Below are positions 1 through 6,633 of a stretch of 16,410 nucleotides of DNA, piece by piece. This stretch comes from Acidilobaceae archaeon. GTDB lineage: Archaea; Thermoproteota; Thermoprotei_A; Sulfolobales; Acidilobaceae. Below the pieces are notes generated by a model that saw only the letters and a list, made by a program, of their open reading frames with translations, searched no databases and was not told the DNA's origin. The position numbers were made by a program, and so were the translations under genes. Location of the stretch: the NCBI GenBank assembly GCA_027039295.1, contig JALWEW010000029.1, forward strand, positions 1-16,410, given 5' to 3'. How positions within the stretch are numbered: the stretch's first letter is position 1; each line of letters begins with the position of its first letter.

Positions 1-23
1 CCCAGCACGCCAACCATTACCAT
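1..23 (-). CDS. Possible N-terminus of a protein leaving the window on the left
   Basis: On the minus strand an ATG at 23-21 opens a frame reading MVMVGVLG to the window edge, with a second ATG two codons in. A short hydrophobic beta-strand like this is a common start for Rossmann-type or amidotransferase-like proteins. Eight residues identify nothing, and I see no TATA box close by; the nearest candidate is at 203-212, which would give a leader of about 160 bases. The call is weak and rests only on the open frame and the plausible N-terminus. Confidence 0.22.
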
Positions 24-24
24 G

Positions 25-176
25 GCCCCGCCGGTCTCACGTCCGCCGAGACCCCCCATGGGGGAATGAAGATGGCGGCGGAACGGTCAGGCGGGGCACA
101 GCCCCCGGCGGGGTGACTAGGCCCTAGCCCGAACCCTCAGAGCCCCCGGGGAGGGGGCGATGGGGAGGGTCGAGCC
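25..176. other. GC-rich intergenic stretch with nested stems; candidate structured RNA
   Basis: No convincing gene lies here and the base composition is clearly richer in G+C than the genes nearby. Two local folds can be read off. First, GCCCCGCC (25-32) pairs perfectly with GGCGGGGC (90-97). It encloses a hairpin GGTCTC (33-38) / GAGACC (48-53), whose loop CCGCC (43-47) could pair with GGCGG at 74-78 or 77-81. Second, ACCCTC (133-138) pairs with GAGGGT (165-170) around an inner hairpin GCCCCC (142-147) / GGGGGC (153-158). High G+C in an intergenic region of a hyperthermophile often marks stable RNA. I found no tRNA, SRP RNA, RNase P RNA or 5S signature, and no good C/D boxes. The strand is unknown: on the minus strand it would be a leader for the frame starting at 23; on the plus strand, a free-standing RNA. 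Chance pairing in GC-rich DNA is possible. Confidence 0.35.
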
Positions 177-202
177 GGTGAGGACCGCCTCCAGCTGGTA
201 GC

Positions 203-212
203 GAGTATATAC
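203..212 (+). promoter_or_regulatory. TATA box before the C2H2 gene
   Basis: GAGTATATAC is the only A+T-rich element in the first 240 bases. Its centre is about 33 bases before the ATG at 241, which predicts transcription starting near 234 with a very short leader, as is common in crenarchaea. The box is nearly symmetric, so it could also serve a leftward transcript. Confidence 0.55.
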
Positions 213-240
213 TGGTGTCTGATTGAATCGGTGAGGCCGC

Positions 241-444
241 ATGGCAAAGGAAGAGCGCTCCCGCAAGGAGGTAGTGATCGAGTACTCTGGTTCAAAGCTG
301 CGGGTGGAAGTTGACGAGAAGGGGTTCTATGTGTGCCCACTATGTGGGGCGCTCTTCGTCAGTCCCCGAGATCTGGTTTCCCATATTATCGGCCACGCCC
401 TAGGCCTCCCAGACAATAGGAGAGCCTCGCCCGAGAGGCCTTAG
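241..444 (+). CDS. Small single C2H2 zinc-finger protein (67 aa)
   Basis: This is a 67-residue protein with one classical zinc finger. Cys32 and Cys35 (CPLC) are followed by His48 and His52 (HIIGH), giving Cys-x2-Cys-x12-His-x3-His, with the hydrophobic residues expected in the finger core (Phe39, Leu45). The first 30 residues are basic and then beta-like; the last 15 look unstructured. Small single-finger proteins of this kind are common in crenarchaea and are usually taken as nucleic-acid-binding or protein-interaction modules. The exact role is unknown. The ATG is well placed behind the TATA box at 203-212; a GGTGAG at 231-236 is too close to act as a normal ribosome site, so translation may be near-leaderless. 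It stands alone, tail to tail with the next leftward gene. Confidence 0.8.
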   Translation: MAKEERSRKEVVIEYSGSKLRVEVDEKGFYVCPLCGALFVSPRDLVSHIIGHALGLPDNRRASPERP

Positions 445-513
445 AGTAGTAATCACGCGTGCGTGGAAAGGTGCGCGCCCACTCTCACTCCAACGCCCGA
501 GTCTTACCTTGGC

Positions 514-969
514 TTACATAGCAGCGCTCCCCTCCCCGGCGAGCTCGAGTAGGTACTCGCCTGAGGCAAAGGATCCCGGATCCCTGTTATGGCTAGGGTA
601 GACGGGGTTTGCCTCGTCCATAGCGGTCTTCGGGGACATTATTGCTAGAGCTGCCTCGAGTAGAGCCCTCTCGAGTTCATCTTCCTTGCATTCATCGTTT
701 ATCCTTACCTCTACGGAGGATCCATCCCTAACAATCGAGAAGTGCGAGCCCACACCAGGACTGGGTACCTCATCCGCTGCCAGGTTATGCACCCAACCCC
801 TAAGCGGGTCGAAGTACGTCGTCGAGGGCACCTCTATCCTCACAGCTATGCCGTACTCCCTCCTCACCCTATCGGCAACCTTTATGACCTTCTCCACGAA
901 GGCGCTGTACTCGTTAGGACCGTCCACGGCTAGGTTCACGGTTATCGGAGTTGCATCTACACTAGCCAC
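514..969 (-). CDS. Conserved-looking hypothetical protein (151 aa)
   Basis: I do not recognise this family. The protein is soluble, without signal peptide or membrane segment. It begins with a beta-strand (ITVNLAVDG), followed by an amphipathic helix with a short basic run (VADRVRREYG), another strand, then a loop and strand region. An acidic helix (KEDELERALLEAALAIM, about residues 95-111) follows, and the last 40 residues are Pro/Gly/Ser-rich. The alternating layout suggests a small alpha/beta fold. The start is GTG at 969-967, preceded by a strong Shine-Dalgarno run (GGAGGGGGG) about 8 bases upstream, which settles the start and shows that the gene is real. It is single and leftward, with a TATA-like element near 1030. 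No role can be assigned. Confidence 0.72.
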   Translation of the reverse strand: MASVDATPITVNLAVDGPNEYSAFVEKVIKVADRVRREYGIAVRIEVPSTTYFDPLRGWVHNLAADEVPSPGVGSHFSIVRDGSSVEVRINDECKEDELERALLEAALAIMSPKTAMDEANPVYPSHNRDPGSFASGEYLLELAGEGSAAM

Positions 970-1029
970 CAGGGACCCCCCTCCCCGGAGAATGCCTTAG
1001 AGAACCGGAGGCCTAACTAGTGGAGGGAC

Positions 1030-1039
1030 GATATTAAAC
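1030..1039 (-). promoter_or_regulatory. TATA-like element for the 151-aa gene
   Basis: On the minus strand this reads GTTTAATATC. It would start transcription near 1007, giving a leader of about 37 bases that contains the Shine-Dalgarno run before the GTG at 969. It is the only A+T-rich element in the gap between this gene and the aldo/keto reductase stop. Confidence 0.4.
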
Positions 1040-1068
1040 AGGTGACACCAGTAACCCCCTGTCTACAC

Positions 1069-1881
1069 TTATATATGGCGGAGCTTGCTGAGAACGCCCT
1101 CCGAGAGCCTCACAGTAGCGGCGCTGACCAGCTCCTCCAAGTGTTCCGGAGTCTCCGTCTTCACTAGAGCCATACACGTGCTGCATCCATTAATGACGTA
1201 AGCAACCGCCAACTGGACTGGGCCAAGGCCTAGCTCCCTAGCGACCCTAGCCAGGCCTCCATCAAGGGCAACGCTACCCCTCTCTATAACCCTGTACGCC
1301 TGTATCATGAGGCCACGCTCCGATGCCAGCGATATGAGGCTCTCCCTCTCGGGCCACCTCTCCATTATGCTATAGTGGATCTGGTTAGCCACGATCTCGT
1401 ACTTCCTCGTGGCAGCCATTGCCTCCTCCAGGAGCGCCTTACTGAAGTTGCTCACGCCGACATACCTAGCGAGGCCCTCGTCTGCCACTGCCTCGAGGTT
1501 CCTTATGAGCGTCTCCACAGGCGCCACAGGGTCAGGCCAGTGGATTAGGAGCAGGTCCACCTCTCTTAGCTTCATCCTGGAAAGTGAAGCCCTCGCCGCC
1601 TTCACTGCACTATCTCGCGTGCGGAACCTCTCCGGTGGTAGCTTAGTGGTTATGAATACCTCGTCCCTGCCGACCCTAGAGGCCACCCTACCGACGAGCT
1701 GCTCTGCAAGGCCGCCGCCATAGATCTCGGCGGTATCAATGCTATTAACGCCATACTCGACAACCGCCTTAACTAGAACCTCCTCGGCTGCCCGGTAGTC
1801 GCGTATGGCCCACGTGCCAAGGCCCAGGACAGAGAGGCTCTCCCCGACGCTACGGTAGTAGCGATGCGGGACTACAGTCAA
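1069..1881 (-). CDS. Aldo/keto reductase family protein
   Basis: A 270-residue (beta/alpha)8-barrel oxidoreductase that would reduce carbonyl substrates with NAD(P)H in the cytoplasm. Family marks are GLGTWAI (20-26), DTAEIYGGG (49-57), ITTKLP (77-82), LLIHWPDP (111-118), VGVSNF (141-146) and NQIHY (166-170). The catalytic tetrad is complete: Asp49, Tyr54, Lys80, His114. The C-terminal cofactor region is unusual. Where many members have a proline-rich IPG / PK segment, this one reads VINGCSTCMALVKTETPEHLEE, with Cys233 and Cys236 spaced as Cys-x2-Cys; Lys241 may be the phosphate-binding lysine. The substrate cannot be told. The start is TTG at 1881-1879. The gene is divergent from glyA, and the two share a short promoter region at 1892-1911. 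Confidence 0.88.
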   Translation of the reverse strand: MTVVPHRYYRSVGESLSVLGLGTWAIRDYRAAEEVLVKAVVEYGVNSIDTAEIYGGGLAEQLVGRVASRVGRDEVFITTKLPPERFRTRDSAVKAARASLSRMKLREVDLLLIHWPDPVAPVETLIRNLEAVADEGLARYVGVSNFSKALLEEAMAATRKYEIVANQIHYSIMERWPERESLISLASERGLMIQAYRVIERGSVALDGGLARVARELGLGPVQLAVAYVINGCSTCMALVKTETPEHLEELVSAATVRLSEGVLSKLRHI

Positions 1882-1891
1882 TGCGCCGGCC

Positions 1892-1911
1892 CCATAAGGA
1901 GCAAATAGTAT
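1892..1911. promoter_or_regulatory. Compact divergent promoter region between aldo/keto reductase and glyA
   Basis: The stretch holds two A+T-rich elements. CCATAAGG (1892-1899) faces right and would start transcription near 1921, just before the glyA Shine-Dalgarno site GGAGGAGGG (1932-1940). AAATAGTAT (1904-1912) on the other strand lies about 26 bases before the reductase TTG at 1881, which predicts a leaderless message. Assignments are by spacing only. Confidence 0.4.
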
Positions 1912-1946
1912 GGCGGGGGATAATAGGCCCTGGAGGAGGGTTGGGC

Positions 1947-3251
1947 TTGCAGGCGTCCGAGTACGGGTTCCTGAGGAACGTGATTAGATTCACGAGGGAG
2001 AATAACGAGTGGCGCATGAGGAGGACGATTAACCTAATAGCTAGCGAGAACGTTATGAGCCCGCTCGCACTCAAGGTCTATGTAAGCGATTTCATGCATA
2101 GGTACGCGGAGGGCAAGCCCTTCAAGAGGTACTATCAGGGGACCAGGTACATCGACGAGATTGAGAGTGCCACGCAGGAGTTCATGGGCGAGCTGCTAGG
2201 AGGCGCCTACGTTGACCTCAGACCCGTGAGCGGGACCATAGCTAATGCATCCACGTTCAGGGTCCTAGCTGGCCCGGGGGACAAGGCTCTCATTGCGCCC
2301 GTCCAGGCTGGAGCGCATGTTAGCCATACAAAGTTCGGCACGCTCGGCGCCTTGGGTATACAGCATGTGGAAATGCCCTACGACCCCGATTCCATGAACG
2401 TTGACATTGATAAGGCAGCCAAGATGATCGAGGAGATCAAACCGAAGTTCATAGTACTCGGCGGTAGCGTGTACCTCTTCCCCCACCCCGTCAAGGAGCT
2501 GGCACCCATCGCGCATAGCGTGGGCGCGCACGTAGTATACGACGCTGCCCACGTGCTGGGCCTAATCGTAGGCAAGGCGTGGCCCAACCCCCTCGATAGG
2601 GGGGCCGACGTCATGACTGCATCTACTCATAAGACCTTCCCCGGCCCGCAGGGGGGCCTCATAGCCTCGAGGGACCGGGACCTATTCAAGGCCATAAGCA
2701 AGGTGGTCTTTCCATGGTTCGTGAGCAACCACCACCTCCACAGGCTACCCGCCACAGCCGTGACGGCGGTCGAGATGAAGCTCTACGGTGAGGACTACGC
2801 CAGGGCAATCGTGTCTAACGCCAGGAAGCTCGCTGAAGCCCTAGCCGCGGAGGGCTTCAAGGTTCTCGGGGAGCACTTAGGGTATACCCAGAGTCACCAG
2901 GTGCTAGTTGATGTAAGGGCCCAGGGCAGGGGCGCTAAGGCCGCCACGCTCCTCGAGAGGGCTAACATAATAGTGAACAAGAACCTCCTACCATACGATA
3001 GGCCGGAGGACGTCAAGGACCCCAGCGGGCTGCGCCTTGGGGTCCAGGAGATGACACGCTTCGGCATGGGCAAGGATGAGATGGAGGAGATAGCGAGGTT
3101 CTTCAAGAGGGTCCTGATCGACAAGGAGGACCCGGAGAGCGTTGCAAGGGACGTGGCAGAGTTCAGGTCCAACTTCCTCAGAGTGCACTACGCGCTAGAC
3201 GAGGGGGAGATTGGGGAACCCGTCACCAGCCTCCTAGACCTGAGCCACTAG
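1947..3251 (+). CDS. glyA: Serine hydroxymethyltransferase
   Basis: A PLP enzyme interconverting serine and glycine with transfer of a one-carbon unit to a pterin; in crenarchaea this is probably a modified folate rather than tetrahydrofolate. The sequence follows the archaeal SHMT pattern: NLIASENVMS near the N-terminus, RYAEGKPFKRYYQGT, LRPVSGTIAN, YDAAHVLGL with the cofactor-contacting Asp and His (about residues 199 and 202), STHKTFPGPQGG with the Schiff-base lysine (about Lys229), and VSNHHLHRLPATAVT. Length is 434 residues from the chosen start, normal for the family. The frame is open upstream to an ATG at 1881, but that extension would overlap the divergent reductase start and has no family match. 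The TTG at 1947 follows the Shine-Dalgarno site GGAGGAGGG (1932-1940), so it is preferred; TTG 1941 is possible. Confidence 0.96.
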   Translation: MQASEYGFLRNVIRFTRENNEWRMRRTINLIASENVMSPLALKVYVSDFMHRYAEGKPFKRYYQGTRYIDEIESATQEFMGELLGGAYVDLRPVSGTIANASTFRVLAGPGDKALIAPVQAGAHVSHTKFGTLGALGIQHVEMPYDPDSMNVDIDKAAKMIEEIKPKFIVLGGSVYLFPHPVKELAPIAHSVGAHVVYDAAHVLGLIVGKAWPNPLDRGADVMTASTHKTFPGPQGGLIASRDRDLFKAISKVVFPWFVSNHHLHRLPATAVTAVEMKLYGEDYARAIVSNARKLAEALAAEGFKVLGEHLGYTQSHQVLVDVRAQGRGAKAATLLERANIIVNKNLLPYDRPEDVKDPSGLRLGVQEMTRFGMGKDEMEEIARFFKRVLIDKEDPESVARDVAEFRSNFLRVHYALDEGEIGEPVTSLLDLSH

Positions 3252-3259
3252 CGGTAAGG

Positions 3260-3267
3260 GTATAAGG
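3260..3267 (+). promoter_or_regulatory. TATA box before the CinA-like gene
   Basis: GTATAAGG lies just after the glyA stop. Transcription would start near 3289, which is downstream of the first possible ATG (3279). This argues that the true start of the next gene is further in. Confidence 0.5.
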
Positions 3268-3356
3268 GGTCGCCGGGCATGGTAGACTGGCGCGCCGACC
3301 CGCGGACAGGGGCGCGGCGCCCCGAAGGGATGAGAGCGGGTACTGGTGATCCAGCC

Positions 3357-4181
3357 GTGCCAGGCTCCTCGCCCCAGCCCGAGGCGTGGATACTGGCTAT
3401 AGGCAACGAGTTGCTCATAGGAAGGATCGTTGATACGAACTCGGCGTGGCTCGCCCGTAGGCTCACGTTCCTAGGCTTCAGGGTGAGGAGGATCATAAAG
3501 GTCCCCGACTCCCTGGAGGACATAGTTGAGGAGATGCGTAGAGGCCTGGGGAGGGCCAGGGTAATAATCACGACCGGGGGGCTGGGTCCCACCTATGATG
3601 ACAAGACACTCGAAGCCGTGGCCGAGGCCTTGGGTAGGCCCTTGGAGCTAAACCCTGAGGCTCTGAAGATGGTCGAGGAGTTCTACTCCAAGAAGAACCT
3701 GCCTCTGACCCCCGAGCGCGAGAAGATGGCTCGCTTACCTAAGGGCTCGAAGCCCCTGCCCAACCCTGCTGGAGCGGCTCCCGGCGTTCTCGTGGAGCAT
3801 GACGGAGTTATAGTTGTGTCGCTGCCGGGGGTTCCAGCCGAGATGAAGGCCATCTTCGATAACTACGTCGTACCAGAGCTGAAGAAGATAGCGCCGCCAA
3901 TGGCTCTCTGGGAGTGCTCGACCGTGATAGAGGGGGTGCCCGAGTCCGGCCTGGCCCCGGTACTCGAGGAGCTAGCGAGGAGGAACCCCTCAGCCTACAT
4001 TAAGAGCCACCCCAAGGGCCACGAGATCTTGGGCCCGATCCTCGACGTGAGGGTCCTGGCGAGCGCCCCCAGCGAAGAGGAGGCCAAGAGGCTGGCCGAG
4101 TCCCTCTCGGAGGTGATAGCGTCCGAGGCTGAGAAGCTTGGTGGTAAAGTTACCGAGAGGTCCTGTGGGCACCCAGATTAA
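3357..4181 (+). CDS. CinA / MoaB-fold (MoCF-binding domain) protein
   Basis: The protein belongs to the family built on the molybdopterin-binding (MoaB/MogA) fold that forms the N-terminal half of bacterial CinA; the C-terminal NMN deamidase domain of full CinA is absent. Seen are AIGNELLIGRIVDTNS (about 14-29), TTGGLGPTYDDKT (72-84), PNPAGAAPG (135-143) and SLPGVPAEMK (155-164), all typical. In bacteria the domain acts in nucleotide hydrolysis (ADP-ribose and related), but the role of the stand-alone archaeal form is unsettled. The frame is open from ATG 3279, yet the extra 26 residues are low-complexity and precede the predicted transcript start. GTG 3357 has GGTGAT (3345-3350) six bases upstream, matching the 16S tail, and gives 274 residues. 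ATG 3330 is an alternative. It overlaps the next gene. Confidence 0.88.
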   Translation: MPGSSPQPEAWILAIGNELLIGRIVDTNSAWLARRLTFLGFRVRRIIKVPDSLEDIVEEMRRGLGRARVIITTGGLGPTYDDKTLEAVAEALGRPLELNPEALKMVEEFYSKKNLPLTPEREKMARLPKGSKPLPNPAGAAPGVLVEHDGVIVVSLPGVPAEMKAIFDNYVVPELKKIAPPMALWECSTVIEGVPESGLAPVLEELARRNPSAYIKSHPKGHEILGPILDVRVLASAPSEEEAKRLAESLSEVIASEAEKLGGKVTERSCGHPD

Positions 4182-4344
4182 GCTCTTCATAGCCCTAGCC
4201 TCGGCAGCCACAGTGTCAGCCATAGTCTCCGGGTGGCTCCACTGCAGTACGTGCTTCTACTCCTCCCTAGCCTTTCTCCTAGCCACGCCATACCTGGCCT
4301 CGCTTCTAGTCTACCTCAGAGAGAGGGGGAGGACAAGTAGCTGA
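4165..4344 (+). CDS. Small two-helix membrane protein (about 59 aa)
   Basis: A short hydrophobic protein with two predicted membrane helices: KLFIALASAATVSAIVSGWL and, after a short loop with two cysteines (HCSTC), a segment from FYSSLAFLL to LLVYL. It ends in a basic tail (RERGR). The cysteines would face the same side of the membrane, between the helices. The frame is open from GTG 4138, but GTG 4165 has GAGAGG (4155-4160) at good spacing. It overlaps the last 17 bases of the CinA-like gene, so the two are probably translationally coupled. The family is not recognised. No function is proposed; the overlap, clean topology and position before the next promoter argue that it is a real gene. 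Confidence 0.6.
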   Translation: MGTQIKLFIALASAATVSAIVSGWLHCSTCFYSSLAFLLATPYLASLLVYLRERGRTSS

Positions 4345-4346
4345 GG

Positions 4347-4353
4347 CTATATT
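4347..4353 (+). promoter_or_regulatory. TATA box before the SufT-like gene
   Basis: CTATATT lies just after the stop of the small membrane protein. The predicted transcript start is near 4375, giving a leader under 20 bases to TTG 4383 or GTG 4392. Confidence 0.5.
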
Positions 4354-4382
4354 CCCTCGGCGAAGCCCTAGCCTCGCGGGGA

Positions 4383-4877
4383 TTGGCTGGGGTGCATCAA
4401 GACTTGAGCGAGCACAAGTCAGGAGAAAACACGGGGGGTACTGGCGGTAGGAATGTGACGAGGAACAAGGATGGAGTCGTGGTCAGCGGCGACCCCGAGA
4501 TCATAGAGAGGATAATTAAGGCCTTAAAGGACGTCTACGACCCCGAGATACCTGTTAACGTGTACGACCTGGGCTTGATATACGAGATACACGTCGAGAA
4601 GGGTGAGAGCGGCAAACCCGTGATCTACATACTGATGACGCTTACGGCTGTTGGATGCCCCGTAGCCGGTACCGTGGCGGCGTTCGTCGAGGAGGCGGTC
4701 AGGGAGGCTGTCTCCGAGGCCGAGGATGTAGTGGTAGAGATAACGTTCGACCCGCCCTGGGATCCCGATAGGGTGACTCAGGAGGGTAGGGAGATGCTCA
4801 AGGCTATATTCGGTTATGACGTAGTCGAGCAGTGGAAGAAGCAGATGCAGGCCCAGCAGGCGGCTGGGGAGGCGTAG
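4383..4877 (+). CDS. SufT/MIP18-like (DUF59) Fe-S cluster assembly protein
   Basis: This family helps mature iron-sulfur proteins (bacterial SufT, eukaryotic MIP18/CIA2). Domain marks are ALKDVYDPEIPVNVYDLGLIY (about 47-67), the conserved cysteine in TAVGCPVAG (Cys92), a helix FVEEAVREAV, and EITFDPPWDPDRVT (119-132). The domain occupies about residues 36-150 and is followed by a short Gln/Ala-rich tail. The first 30 residues are an unusual Gly/Asn/Lys-rich, probably disordered extension. The start is therefore uncertain: TTG 4383 or GTG 4392 fit the TATA box at 4347, while GTG 4455 would remove the extension. It heads a two-gene unit with the next gene, four bases downstream. No sufBCD or apbC homologue is in the window. 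Confidence 0.87.
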   Translation: MAGVHQDLSEHKSGENTGGTGGRNVTRNKDGVVVSGDPEIIERIIKALKDVYDPEIPVNVYDLGLIYEIHVEKGESGKPVIYILMTLTAVGCPVAGTVAAFVEEAVREAVSEAEDVVVEITFDPPWDPDRVTQEGREMLKAIFGYDVVEQWKKQMQAQQAAGEA

Positions 4878-4881
4878 GGGC

Positions 4882-5226
4882 TTGACCAGCGTCAAGGATA
4901 GGCTCCGGGAGCTACTCGATATTAAGGATGAGTGGGTGCTCGCAGCACTCTACTCGGACCCGCAGGTTAGGAGGATAAACGAGAGACTCGTCGAGAGGTG
5001 GCGCTCCTCCGGCATGAGGGGTGATCCCCTGGATTATGCTACTGACGAGGAGGCTAGGATCCTGCTGGCGCTCGCTCAGAGGTATGTCTACCTGACGCCC
5101 GACCAGGCCCGTGCCATAGCGCTCGGCCGCGGCGCTGGGGGATCCAGTCAGAGGGAGGGCGAGAAGACTGGGCTCTGGTCGTCGCTGATAGGCGGTCTGA
5201 GGAGGAGGGTTAAGCGGGCCTCTTAG
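4882..5226 (+). CDS. Hypothetical protein following the SufT-like gene (114 aa)
   Basis: An unrecognised soluble, charged and mostly helical protein. Residues 4-45 form amphipathic helices rich in Arg, Glu and Leu (KDRLRELLDI, QVRRINERLVERW). A second helical stretch follows (DEEARILLALAQRYVY, PDQARAIAL), then a Gly/Ser linker and a basic tail (GGLRRRVKRAS) that could bind nucleic acid or membrane. There are no cysteines, so it is not itself an Fe-S carrier by sequence. It starts at TTG 4882, four bases after the SufT-like stop, so it is almost certainly co-transcribed and perhaps a partner. Its end overlaps the serS end by 17 bases, tail to tail. Confidence 0.7.
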   Translation: MTSVKDRLRELLDIKDEWVLAALYSDPQVRRINERLVERWRSSGMRGDPLDYATDEEARILLALAQRYVYLTPDQARAIALGRGAGGSSQREGEKTGLWSSLIGGLRRRVKRAS

Positions 5227-6592
5227 GCCTCGGTTTAATGTAGTCCTTGGGAGCGGCCTCGAATGGCTCTAGGTACTTGCGTAGGGGCTTGGGTATGACC
5301 ACGGTGCCGTCTGGCTCCTGGAAGTTCTCTAGTATCGCTGTTATGGTCCTGGTTGACGCTATGGCTGTACTATTGAGGGTGTGGACGTAGCCCCGCTCCA
5401 TCCCCTTCCTCCTCACTAGCCTTATTCCGAGCCTGAAGGCCTGCCAGTCCGTGCAGTTGCTCGCGCTCACCATCTCCCGGTACCGGCCCTGGGCTGGCAT
5501 CCAGGCCTCTAGGTCGTACTTCTTCACGGCACAGGCTCCCAGATCTCCCGAGGGGATGTTTATGACCCTGAATGGTATCCCTAGCTCCTTGAATAGCTCC
5601 ATGGCGTTTGTTATCAGCTCCTCGTGGAGCCTCCTGCTCTCCTCTGGGAGGGAGTAGATGAACTGCTCTACCTTGTGGAACTGGTGGACCCTGAATATGC
5701 CTTTCAAGTCCCTGTTGCCTGCTCCGGCCTCCTTCCTGAAGCAGGGGCTTACTCCAACGAGCCTCTTTGGTAGCTCGTCGTCATATATTTCCTCGCCGCT
5801 GTAGAGCGCTGCGAGCGGGTGCTCAGCAGTAGCTATTAGGTAGAGGTCCTCCCCCTCTATCTTGTATATTGCATCCTTGAATGTCTCCATGTCTATTACA
5901 CCATTTATCACCTTGTACCTGAGCATGTAGGGTGGGAGCACGAGCGTGTAGCCCTTCGCCGTCAGCCTATCTATGGCGAACATTAGGAGCGCCATGTCAA
6001 GCCACACTAGGTCCTCGAAGAGGTAGTAGAACCTTGATCCCGCGACCTCACCCGCCTTCAGCGTGTCACCGAGTTTAAGCACTTCCTCCATCATGTCAGC
6101 GTGCCCTTTAGGCCTCCAGTCTATCAACTCGTAGTCAACCTTGAAGCCCCTACCAACAGTCTCCTTCAGGAAGGCGTCCTCGAAGCCCCTCCAGACCCTG
6201 GGTCTCCCCCAGTACTCCCTGGGGACGTAGGCGTCCTCCTCGCCTATAGGTACGTCATCATCGAGGAGGTTAGGGAGCTGGGCCAACAACCTCCTCCGCT
6301 CCTCATCGAGCCTCTGGAACTCCCTCTCGAGCTCCTCCCTCTCCCTCAGGAGGAGCCTCGCCTCCTCTATTAGCCTCCTCCGCTCCTCGGGATCCCTAGT
6401 CTTAGCTATAGCCTTGGTCACGAGGTTGTGCCTATGCCTAACCTCGTTGAGGCGCACCTGTATCTTACGCCACTTAAGGTCGACCTCATAAGCGCGGTCC
6501 GCCAGTGAGGGGTCCATAAATCTCTTCCTTAGGACTTCCCTCAGCACGTCCGGGTTGGAGCGTAGGACCTCTAGGACGCTCCACTGAGCCAA
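5210..6592 (-). CDS. serS: Seryl-tRNA synthetase
   Basis: Charges tRNA-Ser with serine, ATP-dependent, in the cytoplasm. It is the common (bacterial/eukaryotic-like) class II type, not the rare methanogen type. Domain order: N-terminal tRNA-binding helices and a long coiled coil (about 35-105) ending at AQLPNLLDDDVP (104-115), then the class II core. Seen are the serine-binding TAEHP loop (255-259), motif 2 SPCFRKEAGAG (282-292) with HQFHKVEQF (303-311), ASNCTDWQAFR (377-387), and motif 3 LNSTAIASTRTITAILEN (406-423) with Arg415. At 460 residues the length is normal. Start is TTG 6592 with GAGGGG just upstream and a TATA-like element near 6627-6633. It is probably transcribed on its own; the 3' end overlaps the rightward gene. 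Confidence 0.97.
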   Translation of the reverse strand: MAQWSVLEVLRSNPDVLREVLRKRFMDPSLADRAYEVDLKWRKIQVRLNEVRHRHNLVTKAIAKTRDPEERRRLIEEARLLLREREELEREFQRLDEERRRLLAQLPNLLDDDVPIGEEDAYVPREYWGRPRVWRGFEDAFLKETVGRGFKVDYELIDWRPKGHADMMEEVLKLGDTLKAGEVAGSRFYYLFEDLVWLDMALLMFAIDRLTAKGYTLVLPPYMLRYKVINGVIDMETFKDAIYKIEGEDLYLIATAEHPLAALYSGEEIYDDELPKRLVGVSPCFRKEAGAGNRDLKGIFRVHQFHKVEQFIYSLPEESRRLHEELITNAMELFKELGIPFRVINIPSGDLGACAVKKYDLEAWMPAQGRYREMVSASNCTDWQAFRLGIRLVRRKGMERGYVHTLNSTAIASTRTITAILENFQEPDGTVVIPKPLRKYLEPFEAAPKDYIKPRPKRPA

Positions 6593-6626
6593 GCCCCTCG
6601 CCTGGCGGAAGCGAAGCGGTTGGGGG

Positions 6627-6633
6627 CTTAAGG
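6627..6633 (-). promoter_or_regulatory. TATA-like element for serS
   Basis: On the minus strand this reads CCTTAAG. Spacing predicts a transcript start near 6604 and a leader of about ten bases before TTG 6592. It shows that most of the 6634-6820 gap is not needed as serS leader. Confidence 0.4.

Noticed and set aside
25..97. tRNA-like outline: a 73-base unit closed by a 7-8 bp stem
   Set aside because: Neither strand has a T-arm with a TTCRA-type loop or an anticodon arm in the right place; the inner hairpin has 6 bp and a 9-base loop.
145..195. Partial resemblance to the 3' part of a fluoride riboswitch (GGTGAGGACCGCCTCC)
   Set aside because: The conserved AAC-GCC core and spacing are missing, and the downstream gene is a zinc finger, not a fluoride exporter.
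686..1000. 104-codon plus-strand frame opposite the 151-aa gene
   Set aside because: It has no good ribosome site and low-complexity content; the minus-strand gene has a strong Shine-Dalgarno site and a protein-like sequence.
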